NCBI RefSeq assembly: GCF_023721835.1
Contig: NZ_JAMKFE010000001.1
Span: 186,001-250,000, forward strand
DNA: 64,000 nt
Source: Caldimonas mangrovi
GTDB taxonomy: Bacteria; Pseudomonadota; Gammaproteobacteria; Burkholderiales; Burkholderiaceae_C
Direction of reading: 5' to 3'
Each line of letters opens with the position of its first letter. Position 1 is the stretch's first letter. Both the position numbers and the translations under genes were made by a program. Under the pieces are notes generated by a model. That model was not told where the DNA came from. It searched no databases and saw only the letters and a program-made list of their open reading frames with translations. Shown one piece after another: positions 24,551 to 33,114 of this stretch.

Positions 24551-25942
24551 ATGGACATGCCGACCAGCGCAGCATTCGATCTCGTCGTCATCGGGGGCGG
24601 CAGCGGCGGGGTGCGCGCTGCACGGCTGGCAGCGCAGCGCGGCGCCCGGGTGGTGCTGGTCGAAGGCCAGCGGCTGGGCGGGACCTGCGTCAACGTCGGC
24701 TGCATCCCGAAGAAGCTCTACAGCTATGCGTCGCATTACGCGCAAGCCTTCGAAGAGGCGCGCGGTTACGGCTGGCAGGTGGACCAACCGATGTTCGACT
24801 GGGGCCGGTTGCGCCGTCAGCGTGCCGTGGAGATCGAGCGTCTCAATGGTGTCTACGAGCGCCTGCTGCAGGACGCCGGCGTGCAGGTGCGCCGGGGGTG
24901 GGCGCAACTGGTCGACGCACATACCGTGCGCATCGGCACGCACGACGTGTACGCCGAGCGCATCCTCGTCGCCACCGGCGGGGCGCCGCGGCGGCCGCCC
25001 TTCGAAGGGGCGGAACTGGCACTGTCGTCCGATCAGCTGTTCGACGTCGAGCCATTTCCGCGGCGTCTTGCCATCGTCGGCGGCGGCTACATCGGCTGCG
25101 AGTTCGCTTCGATCTTTCACGGCCTTGGAGCGCAGGTCACGCTGCTGCAGCGCGGCGACCGGCTGTTGCCCGGCTTCGACGACGAGATGGCGCGCTTTGT
25201 CGCGAGCGAACTGGGCAAGAAAGGCATTGCTCTGCGGTTCGGGGCTTCGGTGCAGCGGGTGTCGCGGCACGCCGCAGGGCTGGAGATCCACGTCGGCGAC
25301 GGCGATCCCTTGCAGGCGGATGCCGTGCTGCTGGCCACCGGTCGCGCGCCCCGCACGGAGGGCCTGGGTCTCGAGGCGGCCGGGGTGCAGATGACCGACC
25401 AGGGCGCGATCGAGGTCGACGCGCACTTTCGCACCAGCGTGCCGTCCGTGTTCGCCATCGGCGATGTCGTCGACCACCGCGCGCTGACGCCGGTCGCGCT
25501 GCTGCAGGCCGGTGCGTTGGTCGACCGCCTTTACGGCTGCGGCAACGAGGCCCCCCGCGAGATGCGCTACGACGATGTGCCGACCGCGGTCTTCTGTGAC
25601 CCGCCCGCGGCCAGTGTCGGCCTGACCGAAGCGCAGGCGCGCGAGCGACACGGCAAGCTGCGCATCTACCGCTCCGAATTCCGGCCGTTGCGCCATACGC
25701 TCACCGGCAGCGACGAGCGCGCCTTCATGAAGCTGGTGGTCGACGATGCGACCGACGTGGTGCTTGGCGTGCATCTCGTTGCACCCGAGGCTGCCGAAGT
25801 GATCCAGGGTTTTGCGGTCGCGCTGAAGGCGGGGGCCACCAAGGCGCTGTTCGACAACACCGTGGCCGTGCACCCCACGGTGGCCGAGGAACTGGTGCTG
25901 ATGCGTGAGCGCCACTGCAGCGGCGGCAGCAGCGTCGCGTAA
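24551..25942 (+). CDS. gor: Glutathione-disulfide reductase
   Basis: A 463-residue FAD/NAD(P) disulfide reductase. FAD motif VIGGGSGGVRAARLAA; redox pair C46 and C51 in GGTCVNVGCIPKK; NAD(P) motif AIVGGGYIGCEFASIFHGLG; a second FAD motif SVFAIGDVVD; and the C-terminal catalytic His in AVHPTVAEELV. Length and motifs fit glutathione reductase, which regenerates GSH from GSSG with NADPH. ATG at 24551 is weakly preceded by CAGGGAT. The next gene starts 10 bases after its stop, so the two may be cotranscribed. Confidence 0.92.
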   Translation: MDMPTSAAFDLVVIGGGSGGVRAARLAAQRGARVVLVEGQRLGGTCVNVGCIPKKLYSYASHYAQAFEEARGYGWQVDQPMFDWGRLRRQRAVEIERLNGVYERLLQDAGVQVRRGWAQLVDAHTVRIGTHDVYAERILVATGGAPRRPPFEGAELALSSDQLFDVEPFPRRLAIVGGGYIGCEFASIFHGLGAQVTLLQRGDRLLPGFDDEMARFVASELGKKGIALRFGASVQRVSRHAAGLEIHVGDGDPLQADAVLLATGRAPRTEGLGLEAAGVQMTDQGAIEVDAHFRTSVPSVFAIGDVVDHRALTPVALLQAGALVDRLYGCGNEAPREMRYDDVPTAVFCDPPAASVGLTEAQARERHGKLRIYRSEFRPLRHTLTGSDERAFMKLVVDDATDVVLGVHLVAPEAAEVIQGFAVALKAGATKALFDNTVAVHPTVAEELVLMRERHCSGGSSVA

Positions 25943-25952
25943 GCTGTCGGCC

Positions 25953-26810
25953 ATGTCCACCCATCAACCTCGATTGATCGACGTGCATGGCCAGCCGGCC
26001 GTGCACCTGCGTGCGCCTGACGGTGCTCAAGCCATCGTGCTGTTGCACGGTGCCCAGGTGGTGTCCTGGGTCCCGGCCGGCGGCGAGGAACGCCTGTACT
26101 TGTCCGAGGCGTCCGGTTTTGCCGACGGCCAGGCGGTGCGCGGCGGCGTGCCGGTGATCTTCCCGCAGTTCGAGCAGCGCGGCCCGCTGCCACGGCACGG
26201 GTTCGCCCGCACCCGCCGCTGGGAACTGCAGCGCACCGACACTGGCCGCGACGATGCCATCGCGGTGCTGCGGCTGTGCGACGACGAGCGCACCCGGGAG
26301 CAATGGCCGCACGCCTTCGGAGCCGAGCTGACCGTGGCGGTCGGCGGCACGCGCCTCGACGTCGAACTGGAGGTCGAACACCGGGGCGAGGCGGACGCCC
26401 CGGCCTTCAGCTTCACCGCGGCATTGCATACCTATCTGCGCGTGCGCGAGGTCGAGGAGACGCGTCTCGAAGGGCTGCGCGGGCTGCGTTATCACGACAA
26501 CGTGCGGGGCAGCGAGAGTGTGCAGGATCTTTACGCGCTGTCGATCGACGACGAAGTCGACCGCATCTACTTCGACGCGACCCGTCCGTTGCAGCTGCAA
26601 GAGCCGCATCGCACGTTGACGATCGAATCTCAGCAGTTCCCCGATGTCGTCGTCTGGAACCCCTGGCAGGACAAGACGGCCCGGCTGGCCGACCTGCCGC
26701 CGCTGGGATTCCGGCGCATGCTGTGCGTCGAAGCCGCAGCGATCGGCCGGCCCATCGTGCTTGCACCCGGCGAGCAGTGGTGGGGTCGGCAAACCCTTGT
26801 CGCCGGCTAG
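25953..26810 (+). CDS. D-hexose-6-phosphate mutarotase (aldose 1-epimerase family, YeaD type)
   Basis: A 285-residue galactose mutarotase-fold protein. Typical segments: HGAQVVSWVP, RGGVPVIFPQFEQRGPLPRHGFARTRRW with the catalytic His, and FTAALHTYLRVREVEETRLEGLRGLRYHDN with the second His. The YeaD group interconverts the anomers of glucose-6-phosphate. The start at ATG 25953 lies 10 bases after the glutathione reductase stop. Linkage to glutathione reductase would make sense through NADPH supply from glucose-6-phosphate, but that is inference. Confidence 0.9.
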   Translation: MSTHQPRLIDVHGQPAVHLRAPDGAQAIVLLHGAQVVSWVPAGGEERLYLSEASGFADGQAVRGGVPVIFPQFEQRGPLPRHGFARTRRWELQRTDTGRDDAIAVLRLCDDERTREQWPHAFGAELTVAVGGTRLDVELEVEHRGEADAPAFSFTAALHTYLRVREVEETRLEGLRGLRYHDNVRGSESVQDLYALSIDDEVDRIYFDATRPLQLQEPHRTLTIESQQFPDVVVWNPWQDKTARLADLPPLGFRRMLCVEAAAIGRPIVLAPGEQWWGRQTLVAG

Positions 26811-26940
26811 CAACAAACGCCGCCGTGCTGTCAGCGGGCTCCGACATCGGCGACCAGCTGCTGCTGACAGCAGCGCCGCGGGCCTCCCCCTACATTGAGT
26901 CCATCGACTGGTTCAGTCGTCCGAAACAGAAGGACTCGTC

Positions 26941-27243
26941 ATGGCCGCTGGATTTCTCGCCGTGATCGGCACCGTGCTCGTCGGGACCGCGACGGCCGGG
27001 GTGGTCGCCTTGGAGGTGAAGAACCACCCAGGGGCTGTCGCCACGCAGAGCATCCGGCTGGTGCGATGCGTCGGTGTGCGCGAGGAGTTCTCGCCGCTGT
27101 TGGGTCGCACCCAGCCCGTCTGGGTACTGAGTCGCAGCGGTGGCTCACCTGAGGCGGTTTGCCGTGAAGGTGCGGCGTCGCGCGAGGCAGTTCGCTTCGA
27201 GCGTACGCCGGGCCACCAGGGACATCCCCGCGTGCTCGTCTGA
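26941..27243 (+). CDS. Possible small membrane-anchored protein
   Basis: A 100-residue frame that I do not recognise. ATG at 26941 follows AGAAGGACTCGTC, a usable ribosome-binding site. Residues 4-25 (GFLAVIGTVLVGTATAGVVAL) form one hydrophobic helix, and the rest is basic and polar with no motif. The codon pattern is GC-rich like its neighbours. It could be a genuine small protein or a chance frame. The region from 27244 to 27492 holds no gene that I can support and presumably carries the next promoter. Confidence 0.35.
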   Translation: MAAGFLAVIGTVLVGTATAGVVALEVKNHPGAVATQSIRLVRCVGVREEFSPLLGRTQPVWVLSRSGGSPEAVCREGAASREAVRFERTPGHQGHPRVLV

Positions 27244-27492
27244 GAGCGCCTGAACCTGTAGACCTGTTTGGCGCGGCGGTTGTCGGGTGATCCATCCGGC
27301 GGCAGGCCGCGACGAAAGCGGCAGCCGTGGGGCGCCCGCAGCAGGAGGCCGACAGCCGCGGCGGGCGGGAGCCCGTCCGGTGACCGGCCGGTGGTCGAGC
27401 CAGGGAGGAACCCATGGGCCGGCCTTTTGTGCCAACCCGCCGCTGTTGGCTTCAGCCCGGCGCGGTGACTTCGACTCAACGGAAGGAGAGCA

Positions 27493-27978
27493 ATGATGAA
27501 AGCACTGACCTTGATGGGGACCCTTGCCGCCGCCGTGGCGTTGACCGCCTGCAACCGTGCCGGCGAAGACACCACTGCCGCACGTGACGATGATTCGGTC
27601 GTTGCCCAGGCCGAACAGCGCAGCGAGGCAATGGGCGACCGTGCCGGCGAAGCGGCGCGCGATGCCGGCAACGCGATGGAGCGTGGCGCCGAACGCGCCG
27701 GCAACGCGGTGGAGCGCGGCGTCGAGAACACCGGTGATGCGATCAGCGATGCCGCGATCACCGCGTCGGTCAATGCCGAGCTGGCGCGCGACAACGACTT
27801 GAGCGCGCTGGGCATCGACGTCGACACCGAGAACGGCCGGGTGACGCTGTCGGGCACGGCACCCAACGACGCGGCGCGTGAGCGCGCGACGCAACTGGCC
27901 TCGTCGGTGCGTGGTGTGACGAGCGTCGACAACGGACTGCGCGTCGAGAGCAATGCCAACGCGCGTCCGGCGCAGTAA
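27493..27978 (+). CDS. BON-domain lipoprotein
   Basis: A 161-residue protein starting with a double Met at 27493 after GGAAGGAGAGCA. A lipobox (VALTAC, lipidation Cys at residue 20) marks an outer or inner membrane lipoprotein. Residues 35-85 are low-complexity Ala/Glu/Arg/Gly repeats (GNAMERGAERAGNAVERG). A BON domain follows at about 90-155 (DAAITASVNAELARD, VDTENGRVTLSGTAPN, RGVTSVDNGLRVE). BON proteins bind phospholipid and help envelope stress tolerance. An intrinsic terminator follows. Confidence 0.88.
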   Translation: MMKALTLMGTLAAAVALTACNRAGEDTTAARDDDSVVAQAEQRSEAMGDRAGEAARDAGNAMERGAERAGNAVERGVENTGDAISDAAITASVNAELARDNDLSALGIDVDTENGRVTLSGTAPNDAARERATQLASSVRGVTSVDNGLRVESNANARPAQ

Positions 27979-28002
27979 GCGAGAGCACTCTGGAGAAGAT
28001 TC

Positions 28003-28028
28003 GCCGCCCCTGACGGGGCGGCTTTTTT
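28003..28028 (+). terminator. Intrinsic terminator after the BON lipoprotein gene
   Basis: Arms GCCGCCCC (28003-28010) and GGGGCGGC (28015-28022) form a strong hairpin followed by six T residues at 28023-28028. It lies 25 bases after the stop at 27978. Confidence 0.88.
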
Positions 28029-28042
28029 ACGGTGCTTGCCGC

Positions 28043-29083
28043 TCAGTCCTGAGCCACTTTCAGGACCAGCTTGCCGAAGTTCTCGCCGGTGAACAGCTTC
28101 AGCAAGGTCTCTGGAAACGCCTGCACGCCGCCGTCGACGACGTCTTCCTTGGACTTCATGCGGCCGTCCTTCAGGTAGCCTGCAAGTTCAGCGACCGCGA
28201 GGGGGTAGCGGTCGGCGTAGTCGAACACCACGATGCCTTCCATGCGCGCCCGGTTCACCAACAGCGACAGGTAGTTCTTGGGGCCCTGCACCGGGGTGGT
28301 GTTGTTGTATTGCGAGATCGCGCCGCAGATGATGATGCGCGCCTTGCGATTGATGCGGGTGAGCACCGTGTCGAGGATCTCGCCGCCGACGTTGTCGAAG
28401 TAGATGTCGACGCCCTGCGGGCAGTGCTCCTTCAGCCCGTCCTTTACGGCACCTGCCTTGTAGTCGATGCAGGCGTCGAAGCCGAGTTCGCTGACAACCC
28501 AGTCGCACTTGGCCCTGCCGCCCGCGATGCCGACCACCCGGCACCCCTTGATCTTTGCCAGCTGCCCGACCGTCTGGCCGACCGCCCCCGCGGCGCCCGA
28601 TACGACCACGGTCTCACCGGGCCGGGGTTGCCCGACGTCCAGCAGGCCGAAGTAACCGGTCATGCCCGGCATGCCGAGCACGTTGAGCCATTGGGTCTCG
28701 CTGCCCGCGCGCAAGTCGATGCGCGCCAATCCGGCGCGCTTGATCTGGTCGGCGGAAAAGCTCGCGACCTCCTGCACGCCGAGGCTGCCCATGACATGGC
28801 TGCCGACCGCGAACTGGTCGTTCTTCGACGCGAGCACGCGACCGACGCCGCCGGCACGCATCACCTCGCCGATGCCCACCGGCGGAATGTAGGACTTGCC
28901 TTCGTTCATCCAACCGCGCATTGCGGGGTCGAGCGAGAGGTACAGCGTCTTGACGACCACGCCGCCGTCGGCGGGCTCGGCCACGGGCTCGGTGGTGAAC
29001 TCCCAGTTCTCGCGCGTCGGTTGCCCGGTGGGGCGGGACGCGAGGCGGACCTGGTGGTTGGCGAGGGAGGCGAGGGTGCTCAT
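28043..29083 (-). CDS. NADP-dependent MDR oxidoreductase (CurA / leukotriene B4 dehydrogenase-like)
   Basis: A 346-residue zinc-free medium-chain reductase. It opens NHQVRLASRPTGQPTRENWEF. The cofactor motif is GETVVVSGAAGAVGQTVGQLAKIKGCRVVGIAGG, with the DAVID-like FDACIDYKAG and GVDIYFDNVGGEILD segments of the 2-alkenal/curcumin reductase group. It likely reduces alpha,beta-unsaturated carbonyls with NADPH. ATG at 29083 follows GGAAGGACACCG. No zinc ligands are present, as expected for the subfamily. It lies downstream of the KaiC module on the same strand but with a 63-base gap and its own ribosome-binding site. Confidence 0.9.
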   Translation of the reverse strand: MSTLASLANHQVRLASRPTGQPTRENWEFTTEPVAEPADGGVVVKTLYLSLDPAMRGWMNEGKSYIPPVGIGEVMRAGGVGRVLASKNDQFAVGSHVMGSLGVQEVASFSADQIKRAGLARIDLRAGSETQWLNVLGMPGMTGYFGLLDVGQPRPGETVVVSGAAGAVGQTVGQLAKIKGCRVVGIAGGRAKCDWVVSELGFDACIDYKAGAVKDGLKEHCPQGVDIYFDNVGGEILDTVLTRINRKARIIICGAISQYNNTTPVQGPKNYLSLLVNRARMEGIVVFDYADRYPLAVAELAGYLKDGRMKSKEDVVDGGVQAFPETLLKLFTGENFGKLVLKVAQD

Positions 29084-29146
29084 CGGTGTCCTTCCGGCTG
29101 CTGCTGCATGTGACCGAATCACACCATACTCGCTTGCTGCCGGCCG

Positions 29147-29530
29147 TCACCTAGGCGACGGCTGGCCGGGCTCGGGCGCGAGCAACCGGTCGATGAGTTC
29201 CAGTGCCTTCTCGATGTTGTAGGGCTTGCGCAGGAAGGCGTCGTAGCCGGTGAAATGCTCGCGCACTGCTTCCTCCTGCAGGCTGCTGTTCATCAGGATG
29301 CGCAGGTCGCGCGTGGCAGCGGTGGCACGCAACGCGCGGCCCATCTCGGCGCCGTTCATCACCGGCATCATGAAATCGAGGATCACCAGGTCGGGCTTCA
29401 GTTCGATCACCTTGTCCAGCCCCTGGCGTCCATTGGAAGCGCAGTAGACCCGGTAGCCTTCGTCCTGAAGGATCAGGCTGAGTACCTCCGCGTTGGCCAG
29501 CTCGTCATCGACGACAAGGACGGTCTTCAA
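29147..29530 (-). CDS. Single-domain response regulator of the KaiC-like module
   Basis: A 127-residue stand-alone receiver. Acidic pair D8/D9 in VLVVDDE, phosphoacceptor D52 in LVILDFMMPVMNG, and the conserved Lys in AFLRKPYN are all present, so it should be phosphorylated. No ATG is available outside the upstream gene; TTG at 29530, preceded by CAGGG, gives normal receiver length and sits 19 bases after the KaiC-like stop. With the kinase and ATPase upstream it forms a three-gene phosphorelay unit. The output partner is not in the window. Confidence 0.85.
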   Translation of the reverse strand: MKTVLVVDDELANAEVLSLILQDEGYRVYCASNGRQGLDKVIELKPDLVILDFMMPVMNGAEMGRALRATAATRDLRILMNSSLQEEAVREHFTGYDAFLRKPYNIEKALELIDRLLAPEPGQPSPR

Positions 29531-29549
29531 GTGTGAACCCTGTTGAAGC

Positions 29550-31037
29550 TCAGGTGGGCAGACCGGGCCGCGAGGGCGATGCGTTCGCATCGACCGGGCT
29601 CGCCGAGGGAATGACATCGCCATCGGCCGTGTAGCGGCCCGCGACCGACAGACCTGCGGCCGTGATCACCATCTCGTGCAGTCCGGGGTCGAAATCGCTG
29701 TCGCGCATTTTCGTGACCGTCAGCAGGCGCTTGACCTGGCCACAGTGCTCGACGAAGCGCAGGTACAGCAGATTGTCGACAAAGGCGGATACGCCATAAG
29801 GCGTGCTGACAACGCTGGAGACGACGTCGCGGGTTTCCAATGTCATCAGTACGCAGGCGCCCAACCGGCGCAGTTCGTTGACCAGGCACGAGAAGAAGCG
29901 GCCGGTGCGTTCGGGATGGGTCGAGGCCTCGAAGAAGCCGGACAACCCGTCGATCACGAGCCGGCGCGTGCCTTGTTCCCGTACGGTGGCCAGCAGCCGG
30001 TGGGCCAGTTCGTCAAGGACGTACTCGCCTTGCGGCAGCCACGTGAAGCGCAGCGCTCCCTCGGCTTCCGGCGTGCGCAAATCCAGCCCCAGCGCGGTGG
30101 CCTTCATTCTCAGACGAGCCGGCGACTCGAAGAAGCCGAACATCAGGCCCGGCGCGTCGGTGCTGCTGCGCGAAAGGTAATGCAGTGCCAGCGAGGTCTT
30201 GCCGGTACCGGTGGAGCCGATGACCACCGTGGCGCTCGCACGCGGCAGGCCCCCGGCGCTCAGCAGCGCGTCGAGCGACGGCACCCCGGTGCTGGTCGTG
30301 CCGTCCAGCGGCGCGGGCTCGGCCGGCTGGCCATACAGCGCTTCGATGCGGGGAAACACCTCGAGCCCGTCATCGGTGATGCGAAACGCGTGCTTGCCAC
30401 GCAGGGGGCCGGCGCCGCGGAACTTGCGCACCTGGATGGTTCGCTCGGCGCGGGCGTCGTAGAGGCGGTCTTCCAGCTCGATCAGCCCGTCCACCATGGT
30501 GTGTTCGGCGTTGACGCGTTGCATGCTGCCACTGGTCAGCAGGAACACCGTGCAGCCGTGGAAGACCGCGCTGGTCTGCACCTCGTGGATGAATTTCTTC
30601 AGCGCGCCGTCGGTCTCGGCCGCTTCGGCGGCGGCCACCAGGCCGTCGAGCACCAGCACGCTGACGTTGCGCGCGCGCATTTCGCGTCGCAGCACGCTCA
30701 TCAGGCCCTTCAGCCCTTCGGTTTCCAGGTCGTGGAAGGCGCTGATGTACGACAGCCCGTTGGGAATTACCGACTCGTCGAAGAAGCTGAGGCCGCGGAT
30801 GTGCTGCAGCATGCGCGAATGCGATTCGGCCAGCAGTGTCACGTAGACGGCGCGGCCGCCGTCGGCGGCATGCCGATAGCACAACTGGTTCGCAAGTATC
30901 GTCTTGCCGCTGCCGGGGTGGCCCTGAACGATGTAGACGCCCGAGCGGAAGAAGCCGCCGCCGAGCAGCACGTCGAGGCCGGGGATCCGGCTCGGCACGC
31001 GCTCGAGCGCGAGGACATTGGACGAGGTGGCGCTCAT
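29550..31037 (-). CDS. KaiC-like double RecA-domain ATPase
   Basis: A 495-residue protein with two RecA/KaiC domains. Walker A motifs are GHPGSGKT at 39-46 and GSTGTGKT at 274-281; Walker B strands are VSVLVLDGL and TRRLVIDGLSG. The catalytic Glu regions (LLAES at 69-72 and FFESP near 303) carry a single Glu instead of the EE pair of cyanobacterial KaiC. No KaiA or KaiB is nearby. Such proteins accompany histidine kinases in many non-photosynthetic bacteria and are thought to act as signalling ATPases rather than as a clock. ATG at 31037 overlaps the kinase stop (ATGA). Confidence 0.9.
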   Translation of the reverse strand: MSATSSNVLALERVPSRIPGLDVLLGGGFFRSGVYIVQGHPGSGKTILANQLCYRHAADGGRAVYVTLLAESHSRMLQHIRGLSFFDESVIPNGLSYISAFHDLETEGLKGLMSVLRREMRARNVSVLVLDGLVAAAEAAETDGALKKFIHEVQTSAVFHGCTVFLLTSGSMQRVNAEHTMVDGLIELEDRLYDARAERTIQVRKFRGAGPLRGKHAFRITDDGLEVFPRIEALYGQPAEPAPLDGTTSTGVPSLDALLSAGGLPRASATVVIGSTGTGKTSLALHYLSRSSTDAPGLMFGFFESPARLRMKATALGLDLRTPEAEGALRFTWLPQGEYVLDELAHRLLATVREQGTRRLVIDGLSGFFEASTHPERTGRFFSCLVNELRRLGACVLMTLETRDVVSSVVSTPYGVSAFVDNLLYLRFVEHCGQVKRLLTVTKMRDSDFDPGLHEMVITAAGLSVAGRYTADGDVIPSASPVDANASPSRPGLPT

Positions 31038-31840
31038 GAGGAGGGTGCTGGGTTCGAGGAATGATCCATGGCATGGCCCGCATGGCGGCGTGGCAGCCGA
31101 AGCGTGAACCGGCAGCCGGCCGCCGGGCGGCTGTCGAGCGAAATGTTAGCGCCCAGCGCTTCGGCGAGCTTGCGTACGATCCACAACCCCAAGCCCGAGC
31201 CGCTGCCGTTCGTTCCCGTGCGCCCGACGGTGAACTTGTCAAAGATGCGCCGCTGCTCGGGCTCGGCGATGCCTCGACCGTCATCGGCGACGTGCAGCAT
31301 GACCCAGTCCCGCTCGGCGGGCTCGAGCGTCAGGGTCGCATGGCGGCAGCCCGAGTGCTTGAACGCGTTGACGAGCAGGTTGCCGATCACCTGTTCGAGT
31401 GCGAGCGGGTCCGTCTGCACCAGGCACTGCGGCGGGCCTTCGAACTCCAGGTCGACGCGGTGATAGTCCGCCTCGGAACGCAGTGCGTCGATCAACTGCC
31501 GCAGCGTGAGGCCCAGGTCCACTTCGCGCACCGCGAGCGGATAGGCCTTGGCATTCAGGCGGCTCAGGTCGAGCAGCACGCCCAGACGCTCTGCGTAGCG
31601 GGACAACAGGTTCTCGGCCTTGTCGAGACGCGCAGCAATCTCGGTCTGCTGTCTTGCCTGCGCCGCAAGGCGGGCCGCGGCGATCTGCAGTGTCAGTACG
31701 TGCAAGGGATTGCGCAGTTCGTGCGAAGCGACCGCCAGCAGTTCGTCGCGCTCGCGGATCTCTTCGTGCAGGCGATCGATCTCGGCCAGCGCATCGTGCA
31801 ACGCAGCTTCCGTCGAGGACCCGGGCGACTCGATCTCCAT
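31034..31840 (-). CDS. Soluble sensor histidine kinase of the KaiC-like module
   Basis: About 268 residues with no membrane helix. A short coiled coil (ALHDALAEIDRLHEEIRERDELL) leads into the H-box VASHELRNPLHVLTLQI; the ATPase domain has N-box EQVIGNLLVNAFKHSGC, G1 VADDGRGIAEPEQ and G2 GSGLGLWIVRKLAEALGA. No PAS or GAF sensor domain is attached, so the input is probably a protein, perhaps the KaiC-like ATPase itself. ATG at 31840 is chosen; a TTG at 31906 is possible. Its stop overlaps the ATPase start, so the module is translationally coupled. Confidence 0.88.
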   Translation of the reverse strand: MEIESPGSSTEAALHDALAEIDRLHEEIRERDELLAVASHELRNPLHVLTLQIAAARLAAQARQQTEIAARLDKAENLLSRYAERLGVLLDLSRLNAKAYPLAVREVDLGLTLRQLIDALRSEADYHRVDLEFEGPPQCLVQTDPLALEQVIGNLLVNAFKHSGCRHATLTLEPAERDWVMLHVADDGRGIAEPEQRRIFDKFTVGRTGTNGSGSGLGLWIVRKLAEALGANISLDSRPAAGCRFTLRLPRRHAGHAMDHSSNPAPSS

Positions 31841-31944
31841 GGCGTATGGCGGCGCTCGCAGTGGTGGGGCGCCCGAGTCTAGCGCCAACCACGGCGTCGA
31901 CACCAACGCCCGTGCGAGAAAGCAAACGGCGTTCCCGTGCCCGC

Positions 31945-32871
31945 TCAGGCCTTCGCGGCGGCCTTGGTGTCCTTCTTCGCGTCTTTCTTCACGTCGGCCG
32001 GCGCTGGTGCAACTGGCAGCTGCACCGGGCCGCGCGGCACGCGGCGGTCGGCGCAGTCTTCGTCGCTCAGGCGGTCCAGTGCCGCTTCACGCGCCTCGTT
32101 GAGGAAGTCGAGCATGATCGGCGAGCTGTCGGCCAGCGCGCTGCGGTCGTGGTGGAACTCCGGATGCCACTGGACACCGCGCGCGTAGCCATCGCCGGTC
32201 CAGCGGATCGCCTCGACGATGCCGTCGACCGTGGAGATCGCCTCCACCTCGATCTGGCGCCCGAGCTTGTGCACGGCCTGGTGATGGATGCTGGTGACGC
32301 GGATGCGCGAGCCGGTCGGGTAGAGCTTGGCGAGCTGCGTGTTCTGCAGGAAAGTCACCTCGTGCTCGAACTGGTCGTACAGCTCCGGGTCCACGTGCGC
32401 GTGCGCGGCCGAACACTGCGTCTGCACGTCTTGGTAGAGCGTGCCGCCGAAGGCCACATTGAGCAGTTGGCAGCCGCGGCACACGCCGATCACCGGCTTT
32501 TGCTGCTGCAGGAAGGCTCGCAGCAATGCAAGTTCGTAGCGGTCGCGCACCGGGTCGCCGCTCCATCGCGCATCGAGCGGCTCCTCGCCGTAGCTCTGCG
32601 GCGCAACGTCGGCGCCGCCCTGGAGCACCAAGCCGTCGAGTTCGTTGACGTAGTCGAACACCGAGAGATGGCGCGCCGCGCGCCGACTGTCCTCGGCGAC
32701 CGCCGGGATCATGAAGGCGACCGCCCCATGCTCCATGATCCAGTGGGCGAGCGATTGCTCGAGGTATTGCAACGTCTTGTTGCGAAAACCCAGCTCCGGC
32801 GGGACTTGGTACATCAGTCGTGCCGAGATGCCGATGCGCAAGGGGCGGGTCGGCTCGGGGGGTGGGGTCAT
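31945..32871 (-). CDS. Gamma-glutamyl-GABA hydrolase family protein (peptidase C26)
   Basis: About 308 residues with a class I glutamine amidotransferase fold. Oxyanion region DGLVLQGGADVAP, nucleophile Cys in VIGVCRGCQLLNVAFGG, and the catalytic His/Glu in GVQWHPEFHH. It matches the PuuD family that splits gamma-glutamyl bonds, for example in putrescine degradation. ATG at 32871 has GGAG nine bases upstream; ATG at 32886 is an alternative. The last 15 residues (VKKDAKKDTKAAAKA) form a Lys/Ala/Asp tail unlike PuuD. No polyamine genes are adjacent. Confidence 0.87.
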   Translation of the reverse strand: MTPPPEPTRPLRIGISARLMYQVPPELGFRNKTLQYLEQSLAHWIMEHGAVAFMIPAVAEDSRRAARHLSVFDYVNELDGLVLQGGADVAPQSYGEEPLDARWSGDPVRDRYELALLRAFLQQQKPVIGVCRGCQLLNVAFGGTLYQDVQTQCSAAHAHVDPELYDQFEHEVTFLQNTQLAKLYPTGSRIRVTSIHHQAVHKLGRQIEVEAISTVDGIVEAIRWTGDGYARGVQWHPEFHHDRSALADSSPIMLDFLNEAREAALDRLSDEDCADRRVPRGPVQLPVAPAPADVKKDAKKDTKAAAKA

Positions 32872-33114
32872 GCGTACGGTCTCCATGGCTGCGGCAGGGC
32901 CGGGCGGCTTTCATGCCGGAGCAAATCATGGGCCGATCGTACTGCGTGTCGCACCCCCTCGGGGCCGAGGGGGCCCGTGAACGATGTCACGCTTGTCAAT
33001 ACTCGTTTGCACCAGGGTGCGCGCATTCAGCCGACTTTAAGCGGTTCGCCACGGGGCCCGAAAAACGGCTTCCTAGAATCGCCCCCCTCGCAACCCACTC
33101 AACCCGGAAAAAAC

